Source of the DNA: Thermosynechococcus sichuanensis E542
GTDB taxonomy: Bacteria > Cyanobacteriota > Cyanobacteriia > Thermosynechococcales > Thermosynechococcaceae
NCBI RefSeq assembly: GCF_003555505.1
Contig: NZ_CP032152.1
Coordinates: 1,116,001-1,180,000 of the forward strand
Length of the DNA: 64,000 nucleotides
Reading direction: 5' to 3'
This document shows, piece by piece, positions 1-9,520 of this stretch. A model generated the notes under the pieces. It saw only the letters and a program-made list of their open reading frames with translations, made no database searches and was not told the DNA's origin. Numbering within the stretch: the stretch's first letter is position 1; each line of letters opens with the position of its first letter. The position numbers and the translations under genes were made by a program.

Positions 1-695
1 CGGATGGCGACCAGCAGGCGGCCAAAGCGTCCCATTGTCAGCCAACGGCAGAGAAGATAGGCCAAGGCCAAGAAAATCACCGTTAGGACATAGAACCAAT
101 ACTGGGTCTGGGCATCGCGCACAGGGAACCCCAGCAGGGTTTGAAAATCCGTCAGGCCATTGGTGCCGTTAAAGAGCTTTTGCTGTCCATTAAAGAAGTT
201 AAAAAAGACGATGATGGCCGCTTGGGTGAGGATGGAAAAATAGACCCCCCGGATGCGGTTGCGAAAGACAAGGTACCCCAAGAGTGCCGCTAGTACCGCT
301 GGGATCAAAACCACTGCTGCTACGGCAAAAGCAAAGGAATAGAAGGGATACCAAAACCAAGGTAACTCTGTGACGCCGTAGAGCATCATAAAGTCGGGCA
401 GGGAGCTAGAGGCGGTAGCGGGTACTTGCAGTTTGAGATGCATGGCGATCGCGTACCCCCCCAAGGCAAAGAAAATGCCATGGCCAAGGCTGAGCAGCCC
501 CGTAAAGCCCCAAATCAGATCGATCCCCAAAGCCACAATCGCTAAAGCCAGATAGCGGTGCAGCAAGTCCAAGCGAAATCCCGGCAACAGGGGCGGCATC
601 AGGAAAATGAGGATTAGGGCAAGGGCAGCCACCACGATTAACTCGCGGCCACTGAGGCGATCTTTGGGAAAAGAGAACTGCGATAGCTTAGGCAT
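1..695 (-). CDS. urtC: Urea ABC transporter permease UrtC (partial, 3' end beyond window)
   Basis: Second membrane permease of the high-affinity urea ABC transporter, of the branched-chain amino acid (LivM) type. The gene reads leftward from an ATG at 693-695 that overlaps the urtB stop codon (688-690), so the two are translationally coupled. About 231 codons are present and the C-terminal part lies outside the window. The translation begins MPKLSQFSFPKDRLSGRE and then turns strongly hydrophobic, as expected for the multi-span permease. Identity comes from this sequence together with its position after urtA and urtB. The ATPase genes urtD and urtE would be expected further left. Confidence 0.88.
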   Translation of the reverse strand, partial: MPKLSQFSFPKDRLSGRELIVVAALALILIFLMPPLLPGFRLDLLHRYLALAIVALGIDLIWGFTGLLSLGHGIFFALGGYAIAMHLKLQVPATASSSLPDFMMLYGVTELPWFWYPFYSFAFAVAAVVLIPAVLAALLGYLVFRNRIRGVYFSILTQAAIIVFFNFFNGQQKLFNGTNGLTDFQTLLGFPVRDAQTQYWFYVLTVIFLALAYLLCRWLTMGRFGRLLVAI

Positions 696-1854
696 CGACC
701 GTCCGTCCTTTTTGGGGGAAAAGACCAGCGGGACGCAGTTGCAAGAAAGCAATGATTAGAATGAAAACCATCACCCGTGCCATGCTGGTGCTGGCAAAAA
801 ATTCAAAGAAGGCAAACAGTGCCGTTTGCGGTTCGAGAAAGCGGGTCATCAACCCGGAACCAATGACATAATTCACATAGCCAATGCCAAGGGCAGCCAC
901 AATCGAACCGACAATTTTGCCGACACCCCCCACAACAACGACCATAAAGGCTTCAACAATGTAGTTCTGACCCGTATTCGGACTCACAGACCCCAAGAGG
1001 CTAATGGCACAGCCAGCTACCCCCGCTAGACCAGAGCCAAGGGCAAAGGTGAGAGCATCAACCGTTTGGGTGGGAATCCCCAAGCAGGCGCTCATACTGC
1101 GGTTTTGCGTCACGGCCCGAATCCGCAGCCCCCATTGCGATCGCAGGAGAAAGAGGTAAATCGCCACCAGACACACTGCCGTCAGGGCAATAATAAAGAG
1201 GCGGACAAAGGGAAACTGCACCCCCCAGAGATTCACCCCTCCCCGCAGCCAACTAGGAGCCGTCACATCCACCCCCTGAGCACCAAACCAAGGCTTTGTC
1301 ATTGCCAGACCCACCGCGCCCCCAACCAAAAGGCCAGCCGTCAGGCCAATCCCGACAGAGAGCACCAGTAACACTGGCGTTACCCAAGCCTGCCAAGGGG
1401 GGGCGATCGCCCGTTTGGAGAGGAGCCAGCGACCACCAAAAAAGAGCAGGCAAAAAAGGATGATTTGCAGCGTCATCTGCCAACTGATACTGCGTACCAA
1501 CTGTTGCAGAATCAAACTCACGCCCCAAGTAGCCAAGAGGGTTTCCAAGGGGCGACCATAGAGATAGCGAATAACTCCCCGTTCAAGGAGAACACCGATC
1601 CCCGCTGCCACAGCAAAGGCCAAGGGTACTGCTATGAATAGATAGGCATCAAACCAACCCTCCCCCAATTGACGGAAGCCATTTTGTACCACGAAGGTAG
1701 TGTAGGCTCCCAGCATCATTAGTTCACCGTGGGCAAGGTTAATCACGCCCATAATGCCAAAGACAATCGCCAAGCCCAGTGCGGTTAATAGCAACACCGC
1801 ACCAATACTCATGCCATTGAAGACACTTTCAAACAAAAAGGTCATGGTTCTCAA
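688..1854 (-). CDS. urtB: Urea ABC transporter permease UrtB
   Basis: LivH-type inner-membrane permease of the Urt urea importer, 388 residues. Strongly hydrophobic segments run through the protein. The N-terminus has the conserved permease pattern (GLAIVFGIMGVINLAHGELMM) and the C-terminal half carries VVVVGGVGKIVGSIV, typical of UrtB/LivH. A large loop with further membrane segments sits in the middle, as usual for UrtB, which is longer than LivH. The start may be the fourth codon (MTFLFESVFNG) rather than the first. It lies about 100 nt after urtA and overlaps urtC by 8 nt, so it belongs to the NtcA-controlled urt operon. Confidence 0.95.
   Translation of the reverse strand: MRTMTFLFESVFNGMSIGAVLLLTALGLAIVFGIMGVINLAHGELMMLGAYTTFVVQNGFRQLGEGWFDAYLFIAVPLAFAVAAGIGVLLERGVIRYLYGRPLETLLATWGVSLILQQLVRSISWQMTLQIILFCLLFFGGRWLLSKRAIAPPWQAWVTPVLLVLSVGIGLTAGLLVGGAVGLAMTKPWFGAQGVDVTAPSWLRGGVNLWGVQFPFVRLFIIALTAVCLVAIYLFLLRSQWGLRIRAVTQNRSMSACLGIPTQTVDALTFALGSGLAGVAGCAISLLGSVSPNTGQNYIVEAFMVVVVGGVGKIVGSIVAALGIGYVNYVIGSGLMTRFLEPQTALFAFFEFFASTSMARVMVFILIIAFLQLRPAGLFPQKGRTVDA
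1403..1410. repeat. HIP1 octamer GCGATCGC (one example of many)
   Basis: The highly iterated palindrome GCGATCGC recurs throughout the window on both coding strands and in most genes (further examples 445-452, 53898-53905, 56645-56652, 56718-56725). Such abundance is a hallmark of cyanobacterial genomes. Function unsettled; methylation and repair roles have been proposed. Confidence 0.9.
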
Positions 1855-1956
1855 ACCCGTGGGGAAAAAGCCACCCCGGACAGTTAACCGCGATCGTTAA
1901 CCGCCTTGGGGGGCAAAAACTGTTTTCAGGACTACGAAATTGCGCAAATGAGGAAA

Positions 1957-3270
1957 TCAAGCCCCCGCCGCCTTAAATTTGCCAGGGTTATCCACATCGG
2001 TGCGCGTCCAGTCACAGGCAAATCCCTTGGTTTCCGCCACAAATTGGTTCCAAGGCAGCGGATCCACGGGTTGGGGTGTGGAATAGACAATCTTAAAGAG
2101 ACCATCGTCTCCCACCTCACCAATGCGCACCGTTTTGGAAATGTGGTGGTTCGGGAACATCTTCACGGGGCCTTCGGGAGCATTGAATGTCTGACCAATG
2201 GCTGCTTGCCGCACCTTTTCCAAATCGTCGGCTGTGCCCGCCTGTTCCACGGCCTGCTTCCAAAGGTTAACGGCTATGTAAGCGGCCTCCATCGGGTCAT
2301 TGGTGACACGGTTTTGGCCATACTTCGCCTTGAAGGCCTCCACAAAAGCTTTATTCTCTGGGGTATCCACAGTCATAAAGTAGTTCCAAGCAGCATAGTG
2401 CCCCTTGAGGTATTCAACACCAATGGCTTGAACCTCTTCCTCGGCAATACTGACCGACATCGTTGGGTATTTATCCGGTGTGAGACCTGCCCCCTGTAAC
2501 TGCTTAAAGAAGGCCACGTTGCTATCGCCATTGAGGGTATTGAAAATCACGCCGCCATCGGGCAAGGCATTGCGGATGCGAGTAATGATCGGCGTGACTT
2601 CAGTGTTGCCCAAGGGCAGATAATCTTCGCCCACCGTTTCCCCTCCTTTAGCCGCCAGTTGCGCTTTGATAATCGTGTTGGCAGTGCGAGGAAAGACGTA
2701 ATCTGACCCCACCAGGAAAAATTTCTTACCCTTGTTTTGCAGCAGCCAATCCACGGCGGGTTCGATTTGCTGGTTGGGAGCTGCCCCTGTATAGAAAATG
2801 TTTTTCGAGCATTCTTGGCCTTCGTACTGCACGGGGTACCAAAGCATGTGATTCTTGGCTTCAAAGACCGGCAATACCGCTTTTCGAGAGGCAGAAGTCC
2901 AGCAGCCAAAAACTGCTACTACTTTGTCTTGATCGATTAACTTCGTGGCTTTTTCGGCAAAGGTTGGCCAGTCGGATGCCCCATCCTCAAGAATAGGTTC
3001 AATCTGCTTGCCAAGAACACCCCCCGCTTGGTTGATTTGCTCAATGGCTAGTTGGGTGGCATCCACCACGCTCTTTTCGCTGATGGCCATTGTGCCACTG
3101 AGGGAATGGAGAATCCCCACTTTGATCGTGTCGCCGCCAGCGGCTGGCGTTTGTCCACCGCCTCCCGTTTCTGTGGCTGGCGCACACCCTTTAATCAGCA
3201 GGCTTGTTCCCAATGCGGCTGAGCCATAGACCAAAAACTTCCGTCGTCCGAGTCCAAATTGTTGAGCCAT
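1957..3270 (-). CDS. urtA: Urea ABC transporter substrate-binding protein UrtA
   Basis: Periplasmic urea-binding protein of the Urt transporter, 437 residues, first gene of the operon. The N-terminus has a twin-arginine-like [11 protein letters not shown] followed by a hydrophobic stretch and LLIKGC, which looks like a lipobox, so it is probably a membrane-anchored lipoprotein, perhaps exported by Tat. The mature part has the type I periplasmic-binding fold of the amide/branched-chain amino acid family ([47 protein letters not shown]). Urea uptake supplies urease; one urease subunit (ureB) is encoded elsewhere in this window. Expression should be nitrogen-controlled through the NtcA site at 3337-3350. 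Confidence 0.96.
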   Translation of the reverse strand: MAQQFGLGRRKFLVYGSAALGTSLLIKGCAPATETGGGGQTPAAGGDTIKVGILHSLSGTMAISEKSVVDATQLAIEQINQAGGVLGKQIEPILEDGASDWPTFAEKATKLIDQDKVVAVFGCWTSASRKAVLPVFEAKNHMLWYPVQYEGQECSKNIFYTGAAPNQQIEPAVDWLLQNKGKKFFLVGSDYVFPRTANTIIKAQLAAKGGETVGEDYLPLGNTEVTPIITRIRNALPDGGVIFNTLNGDSNVAFFKQLQGAGLTPDKYPTMSVSIAEEEVQAIGVEYLKGHYAAWNYFMTVDTPENKAFVEAFKAKYGQNRVTNDPMEAAYIAVNLWKQAVEQAGTADDLEKVRQAAIGQTFNAPEGPVKMFPNHHISKTVRIGEVGDDGLFKIVYSTPQPVDPLPWNQFVAETKGFACDWTRTDVDNPGKFKAAGA

Positions 3271-3307
3271 GGGGTTTTGCTGTCTCGTATAAGCAATAAT
3301 CTCCCAT

Positions 3308-3350
3308 AGGTTAAGGGGACGTTATTGGCGCAAACTGTATCCTAAGCTAC
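3308..3350 (-). promoter_or_regulatory. NtcA-activated promoter of urtABC
   Basis: On the minus strand an exact GTAN8TAC palindrome (3337-3350) is followed after 23 nt by TAACCT (3308-3313), matching the canonical NtcA class II promoter GTAN8TACN20-24TAN3T. It lies upstream of urtA, whose ATG is at 3268-3270. NtcA is the cyanobacterial nitrogen regulator, and urt operons are known members of its regulon. The assignment is from consensus match and context. Confidence 0.9.
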
Positions 3351-3419
3351 AAGGGTTCAGCGATCGCCCCCCACGAGCCATTGACTCTAAAAAGCAACTG
3401 TATTGATAGTTACCGTTTT

Positions 3420-5002
<1,583 letters not shown>

Positions 5003-5123
5003 AGGATTTGCGTGGCCAAATTGCGCAACTTCTCCCTTTCAGGATGCCATAGAAGCGGCAAGCTGCGGCAGGCGATCGCCCCCCAAGACATTTGCTATAG
5101 TTCTTTTGGAACTTAAAAAATAC

Positions 5124-5489
5124 TCAAACGTCCCCTTCATTGTTAGCAGCCGTCTTTAACAACCCTAAGGCTCTTTCCAGTACCCGAACTGCCGTCGTCG
5201 GAGGTAAGTGACGCAATTTGCTAAGAATGTCAATCACCAGTTGTTCCTCTTCTCGATTGGTCGCATCCGTTTGATTCAGGTAGGTGATAAAGCTGTCTAA
5301 ATCATCAAACCCAAAAACACGGGACAACTTTAATAGGTTTTCAGTATTTGGAAATGACACCATATTTTCCCACTTCTGCAAGCAGGTATAGGAGATGCCT
5401 AGCTCGGCGGCAAAGGCACGTTGACTGCGCATTCCCCGTTTTTGGCGTAGAAGTCTAGAGAGTTGTTTTCGAGACAGTGGACTAACCAT
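5124..5489 (-). CDS. XRE-family helix-turn-helix transcriptional regulator
   Basis: 121-residue protein with an N-terminal Cro/C1-type HTH (about residues 8-65: LSRLLRQKRGMRSQRAFAAE, then LGISYTCLQKWENM as the recognition region). The C-terminal helical part (about 70-121) is of unknown function and may mediate dimerisation or effector binding. It is transcribed divergently from the 71-residue HTH gene at 5668, and the 178-nt intergenic region holds repeats that look like operators. A TTGACA on the minus strand (5558-5563) could be its -35 box. The arrangement recalls a phage repressor/Cro switch, but no other phage genes are nearby. Targets unknown. Confidence 0.8.
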   Translation of the reverse strand: MVSPLSRKQLSRLLRQKRGMRSQRAFAAELGISYTCLQKWENMVSFPNTENLLKLSRVFGFDDLDSFITYLNQTDATNREEEQLVIDILSKLRHLPPTTAVRVLERALGLLKTAANNEGDV

Positions 5490-5522
5490 GTGGAATCTAA
5501 ATACACCCCTAGAAGGGGCATG

Positions 5523-5550
5523 ATGTCTTTCAATAAATGTCTTTCAATAA
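5523..5550. repeat. Tandem 14-bp direct repeat, candidate operator
   Basis: ATGTCTTTCAATAA occurs twice with no spacer (5523-5536 and 5537-5550), just upstream of the XRE gene start and downstream of its candidate -35 box. Exact short tandem repeats at such a site suggest binding of a regulator, possibly the product of one of the two flanking HTH genes. This is inference. Confidence 0.6.
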
Positions 5551-5595
5551 CTTTACATGTCAAGCTCATCAATGAACACCCCTGCTATCTTGTCA

Positions 5596-5635
5596 AAAGT
5601 TGTCGCTTGACAACTTTAGTGCCCGCAATTAGCAT
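5596..5635 (+). promoter_or_regulatory. Inverted-repeat operator overlapping a promoter of the 71-aa HTH gene
   Basis: A perfect 9-bp inverted repeat, AAAGTTGTC and GACAACTTT with a 4-nt spacer, occupies 5596-5617. A consensus -35 box TTGACA (5607-5612) lies inside it, with TAGCAT (5630-5635) 17 nt later as a plausible -10. A protein bound to the repeat would block RNA polymerase, so repression by the flanking HTH proteins is a reasonable guess. Confidence 0.65.
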
Positions 5636-5667
5636 TGGAATAGCGAAGACAGGTTTATAACATCGCT

Positions 5668-5883
5668 ATGCATCCTGAGGACATTAAGGCGGAACTGCGG
5701 AAACGAGGCTGGAATGGCGCAAAGATTGGCCAAAAGCTAGGGGTCTCCCGTCATTGTGTATCAGCAGTCATTCGTGGCCGTTGTCGCTCAGCGACGATTG
5801 AGAAAGAGATAGCAACAATTCTTGAGAAGCCCCTTTACGTTGTTTTCCCCAATTACTACAGTTGTCAATCATCCTCAGATTAA
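5668..5883 (+). CDS. Ner-like small helix-turn-helix DNA-binding protein
   Basis: 71-residue protein resembling phage Mu Ner and bacterial Nlp/SfsB regulators. MHPEDIKAELRKRGWNGAKI is the typical Ner-family N-terminus (HPEDIKAxLRKRGxS), followed by the HTH LGVSRHCVSAVIRGR (about residues 24-38). Ner proteins are compact repressors without an effector domain. The gene starts about 30 nt after a promoter whose -35 lies in an inverted repeat, and it is divergent from an XRE regulator. The pair could be a relic of a prophage or mobile element, or a domesticated switch. Function in the cell unknown. Confidence 0.75.
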   Translation: MHPEDIKAELRKRGWNGAKIGQKLGVSRHCVSAVIRGRCRSATIEKEIATILEKPLYVVFPNYYSCQSSSD

Positions 5884-6006
5884 CTTGTCCCTTTAATGCC
5901 TATCTCTAGTGTAGCCCAATAATCAAAAAGATTTTAGTTTGGCAACTTATCTTTAATCTTGTGTTTTTTCTGCGGCGTTTATCGTGATTGATGCGATTTG
6001 GACAAA

Positions 6007-6046
6007 TTAAATGAACAGTACACTTGTTAAATGAACAGTACACTTG
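6007..6046 (+). repeat. Perfect 20-bp tandem duplication over the start codon of the GGDEF gene
   Basis: A 20-nt unit, TTAAATGAACAGTACACTTG, is present twice in a row (6007-6026, 6027-6046). Each copy carries ATGAACAGTACACTTG. The first ATG (6011) opens a 7-codon reading frame (MNSTLVK) that stops at TGA 6032-6034, overlapping the second ATG (6031-6033). The second ATG starts the long open frame. The duplication therefore created a leader mini-ORF with the same first five codons as the main gene. Confidence 0.9.
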
Positions 6047-7071
6047 CTGAGTATATTGTTCTTTTCCCTGAGCCGATCGCGATCGTGAATAGTGGTGGTG
6101 AAATTCTGGCAATCAACGACGGTGCCTCGCTCTTTTGGCAACAGAATGCCCAAAACCTGATCGGTCAATCCCTCGCAGTTCTGCTGCAACAATCTCAGGA
6201 TGCAGTGCAAAGGTGGTTAAGGCAATGCCAAGGCAATGCCCAGATGTTGGCTGCTCATTTTCCGATTCCGAAGCCTGAAACGGAGCATTGGGTTATTGAG
6301 GGCATTGGTATCAATCTGGATGGTGAGCTTGCCATTTTGACGCGGATTGTTCCTAGCATTTGTTACAACCAGCACTTACTTGCTGCCCAGTTGCAGCAAC
6401 TCCAGACCGAACTGGCTCGGCAAATCGCCCTTGTGACGGAATTGCAACAACACCAACAAGCCCTAGAGCAGGAAAAACAGCACCTCCAGCTCCTTGCGGA
6501 ACGGGATTCCTTAACGGGGTTAGGCAATCGTCGCTTTTTTGACACAGCACTGGATCAGCTCTGGCAGCAGGCTCAAGTGGAAGGCCATCCTTTGACGCTG
6601 GCACTGATTGATATTGATGACTTTAAGGCCTATAACGATTGCTGTGGTCACTTGGCGGGCGATCGCGTCCTGCAACGGGTTGCCCATGCCATTAAATCCC
6701 AAGTGCGGGAAACCGATGTGGTGGCTCGCTACGGCGGTGAAGAGTTTGCCCTTGTGTTACTCCAAGTTTCTGTTGCAACGGCGTTGCAAATTGTCGAACG
6801 CATTCAGCACTATGTGCGGGAACTCAAAATTGTGCACTCGAAGGCGGCACGTCATCCCTACATAACGATTAGTGGCGGCTTGTGCTTTGTTCCTGCTCAG
6901 GCAAATGGGGCAACCTTGACCGAGATTCTAACCCGTGCTGATGCTGCTCTTTATCAAGCCAAGCAACAGGGGCGCGATCGCTGTATTCTTCTTGACTGGT
7001 CACAAAATCTGTCTTCTCATCCTCAGTGCTGGGATACTGGTTGGCGATCGCCCCCGCCTCCGCTAGGATAA
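6031..7071 (+). CDS. PAS-GGDEF diguanylate cyclase
   Basis: 346-residue soluble protein predicted to make the second messenger cyclic di-GMP from GTP. A PAS-like sensor covers about residues 1-110 (ends near ILTRIVPSICYNQ). A coiled-coil linker follows (QLQQLQTELARQIALVTELQ onward, about 118-155), and then a complete GGDEF domain (about 160-330). The active-site motif is GGEEF in VVARYGGEEFALVL (near residue 235), a functional variant. The N-terminal LTGLGNRRFFD and DIDDFKAYND motifs are intact. No EAL domain and no clear RxxD inhibitory site were seen. Its start is the second copy of a 20-bp duplication that also generates an overlapping mini-ORF. Confidence 0.9.
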   Translation: MNSTLAEYIVLFPEPIAIVNSGGEILAINDGASLFWQQNAQNLIGQSLAVLLQQSQDAVQRWLRQCQGNAQMLAAHFPIPKPETEHWVIEGIGINLDGELAILTRIVPSICYNQHLLAAQLQQLQTELARQIALVTELQQHQQALEQEKQHLQLLAERDSLTGLGNRRFFDTALDQLWQQAQVEGHPLTLALIDIDDFKAYNDCCGHLAGDRVLQRVAHAIKSQVRETDVVARYGGEEFALVLLQVSVATALQIVERIQHYVRELKIVHSKAARHPYITISGGLCFVPAQANGATLTEILTRADAALYQAKQQGRDRCILLDWSQNLSSHPQCWDTGWRSPPPPLG

Positions 7072-7093
7072 ACTTGAGTTGCGTTTCCCGCTA

Positions 7094-7297
7094 ATGGCTA
7101 TGAATCCGACCTCCAACTACTTTATTGCTACCCAGATGACTGTTGAGCCGCAGATTATCGTCGCCCAAAAGTTCAAAGACACCCTAGGAGAAGATGTGGC
7201 CAAAGCTTGGGCCAACTTTGTGGATTCGGGCCAATTGTGGGCGGTGATTATTGGCTTTGCCATTGGTTGGATTTTTGGCAAGCTCCTGAATTTTTAA
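7094..7297 (+). CDS. Small conserved-looking single-span membrane protein
   Basis: About 67 residues from the ATG at 7094 (an in-frame TTG at 7079 and an ATG at 7100 are alternatives). The N-terminal half is polar and helical (VAQKFKDTLGEDVAKAWANF). The C-terminus is one hydrophobic segment ending in a short tail (LWAVIIGFAIGWIFGKLLNF), so the protein is probably tail-anchored in the membrane. I do not recognise a named family. It sits 22 nt after the GGDEF gene and 15 nt before argH on the same strand, so it may be cotranscribed with either. Function unknown. Confidence 0.65.
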   Translation: MAMNPTSNYFIATQMTVEPQIIVAQKFKDTLGEDVAKAWANFVDSGQLWAVIIGFAIGWIFGKLLNF

Positions 7298-7312
7298 CCC
7301 TGAGATTTGCCC

Positions 7313-8704
7313 GTGACTGCCCAACCCCAGCCTTGGAGCCAGCGCTTTGAACAAGCCCTCCATCCAGCGATCGCCCGCTTTAATGCCAGTATTGGTTTTG
7401 ACATACGCCTCATTGAATACGATCTTACTGGCTCCCAAGCCCATGCCAAGATGCTGGCAAAAACGGGGATTATTTCCCCTGCGGAGGCTGAAACACTCAT
7501 CCAAGGCCTAGAACAGATTCGCCAAGAATACCGAGATGGACAGTTTAGCCCCGGTATCGAAGCTGAGGATGTGCACTTTGCGGTCGAACGCCGCCTCACA
7601 GAATTGGTGGGGGATGTGGGCAAGAAACTTCACACGGCGCGATCGCGCAACGATCAGGTGGGCACGGATATTCGCCTTTACCTGCGCTCAGAAATTGACC
7701 AGATTCTTCAACAACTGCGGCAGTGGCAGCGCACCCTTTTGGACTTAGCAGAATCCCATGTGGAAACGCTCATCCCCGGTTACACCCACCTGCAACGGGC
7801 ACAACCCCTGAGCTTGGCCCACCATCTGCTGGCCTATGTGGAAATGGCCGAGCGGGACATTGAGCGACTGCGACAAATTCGGGAGCGGGTAAATGTCTCT
7901 CCCTTGGGGGCTGGGGCACTGGCGGGCACGACGTTTCCCATTGATCGCCACTACACAGCAGAATTGTTGGGTTTTCGGGAACCCTATCGCAATAGCCTCG
8001 ATGCCGTGAGCGATCGCGATTTTGCCATTGAATTTCTCTGTGCCGCCAGCCTGATCATGGTGCATCTATCGCGGCTCTCGGAGGAGATTATTCTTTGGGC
8101 CTCTGAAGAATTTGCCTTTATCAAGCTCAGCGATAGCTGTGCCACGGGTTCTAGCATTATGCCCCAAAAGAAAAATCCCGATGTCCCTGAATTGGTGCGG
8201 GGGAAAACGGGGCGAGTCTTTGGCCATTTACAAGCCCTCTTAGTGATTATGAAGGGGCTACCCTTGGCCTATAACAAAGACCTGCAAGAAGATAAGGAAG
8301 CCCTTTTCGATGCTGTTGACACGGTTCGTGCTTGCCTAGAGGCCATGACCATTCTCATGGGGGAGGGAGTCGTGTTTCAACCCGAGCGTTTGGCGGCAGC
8401 GGTTGACCAAGATTTTGCTAATGCCACTGATGTCGCCGATTATTTGGCAAGCAAGGGGGTACCCTTCCGTGAGGCCTATCACTTGGTGGGGCAAGTGGTA
8501 AAAACCTGTCTTGCTCAGGGAAAATTCCTCAAAGACCTCAGCCTTGAAGAATGGCAAGCACTGCATCCCGCCTTTGCAGCGGATATTTACGAACGCATTG
8601 CACCGCAACAGGTGGTGGCTGCCCGCAATAGCTATGGGGGCACAGGCTTTGATCAGGTGCGCCAAGCCCTCGCGGCGGCTCGCGATCGCCTTAATGATTT
8701 TTAA
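7313..8704 (+). CDS. argH: Argininosuccinate lyase
   Basis: Last enzyme of arginine biosynthesis, splitting argininosuccinate into arginine and fumarate. About 463 residues from the GTG at 7313 ([16 protein letters not shown]); an upstream in-frame TTG at 7307 is less likely. The fumarase/aspartase superfamily signature [20 protein letters not shown] (about residues 280-300) contains the flexible catalytic loop with its serine. The substrate-binding TARSRNDQV and [13 protein letters not shown] motifs (near 105 and 155) are present. Length and motifs are standard. Nothing suggests clustering with other arg genes here. Confidence 0.97.
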   Translation: MTAQPQPWSQRFEQALHPAIARFNASIGFDIRLIEYDLTGSQAHAKMLAKTGIISPAEAETLIQGLEQIRQEYRDGQFSPGIEAEDVHFAVERRLTELVGDVGKKLHTARSRNDQVGTDIRLYLRSEIDQILQQLRQWQRTLLDLAESHVETLIPGYTHLQRAQPLSLAHHLLAYVEMAERDIERLRQIRERVNVSPLGAGALAGTTFPIDRHYTAELLGFREPYRNSLDAVSDRDFAIEFLCAASLIMVHLSRLSEEIILWASEEFAFIKLSDSCATGSSIMPQKKNPDVPELVRGKTGRVFGHLQALLVIMKGLPLAYNKDLQEDKEALFDAVDTVRACLEAMTILMGEGVVFQPERLAAAVDQDFANATDVADYLASKGVPFREAYHLVGQVVKTCLAQGKFLKDLSLEEWQALHPAFAADIYERIAPQQVVAARNSYGGTGFDQVRQALAAARDRLNDF

Positions 8705-8802
8705 TGAAAAAAGGTGTCATTTGCCCTTAGCCTGAGAAATAGACTGTACTTACGGTCGCTTTTAGAAACAAAACGTTGCAAATTTTTAAGAAGGATCTCG
8801 TG

Positions 8803-9519
8803 ATGACGACGTCTCTAGCGACGAAATTGCGTGAAGGCACCAAAAAAGCCCATACCATGGCTGAAAATGTTGGCTTTGTGCGCTGCTTCCTCAAAGGCAC
8901 CGTGGAAAAAAGCTCCTACCGCAAGCTCGTTGCCAGCCTCTATCACGTTTACAGTGCCATGGAACAGGAGATGGAACGGCTCAAAGACCATCCCATTGTG
9001 GGCAAAATTTATTTTCCCGAGCTGAACCGCAAGAACAGCCTTGAGCGAGATCTCACCTACTACTTTGGTTCCAATTGGCGCGAGGAAATTACCCCCTCAC
9101 CGGCCACGCAGGCCTATGTTGCCCGCATCCATGAAGTGGCCAATACTGCCCCTGAACTGTTGGTGGCGCATTCCTACACCCGTTACCTGGGGGATCTGTC
9201 TGGCGGCCAAATTCTCAAGGGGATTGCCGAGCGAGCCATGAACCTGCAAGACGGCGAAGGCACGGCATTTTATCGTTTTGAATCCATTAGTGATGAAAAG
9301 GCCTTCAAGCAACTCTATCGCCAACGCCTGGATGAACTGGCAGTAGATGAGGCAACAGCGGAGCGGATTGTGGAGGAGGCCAATGCCGCCTTTGGCATGA
9401 ACATGAAGCTCTTCCAAGAACTGGAGGGCAACCTGATCAAAGCCATTGGCCAGTTGCTCTTTAATACCTTGACTCGGCGCAAACAGCGCGGCAGTACTGA
9501 ATTGGCCACTGCTGAGTAG
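8803..9519 (+). CDS. ho1: Heme oxygenase (ferredoxin-dependent)
   Basis: Opens heme to biliverdin IX-alpha, releasing CO and iron, with electrons from ferredoxin; the product feeds phycocyanobilin for phycobilisomes and bilin photoreceptors. The preferred ATG at 8803 follows an AAGGA ribosome site (8790-8795) and gives 238 residues, the size of cyanobacterial HO-1. The proximal heme-ligand region is KLREGTKKAHTMAENVGFVR, with the ligand histidine near residue 17, and the distal-helix motif is YTRYLGDLSGGQILKGIA (about residues 125-142). It converges with the PmbA gene, whose end is one nt away. Confidence 0.95.
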   Translation: MTTSLATKLREGTKKAHTMAENVGFVRCFLKGTVEKSSYRKLVASLYHVYSAMEQEMERLKDHPIVGKIYFPELNRKNSLERDLTYYFGSNWREEITPSPATQAYVARIHEVANTAPELLVAHSYTRYLGDLSGGQILKGIAERAMNLQDGEGTAFYRFESISDEKAFKQLYRQRLDELAVDEATAERIVEEANAAFGMNMKLFQELEGNLIKAIGQLLFNTLTRRKQRGSTELATAE

Positions 9520-9520
9520 C

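Noticed and set aside
1906-2499. 197-codon open frame on the plus strand
   Set aside because: Lies opposite the urtA coding region, which has strong family support; no motif in the antisense frame.
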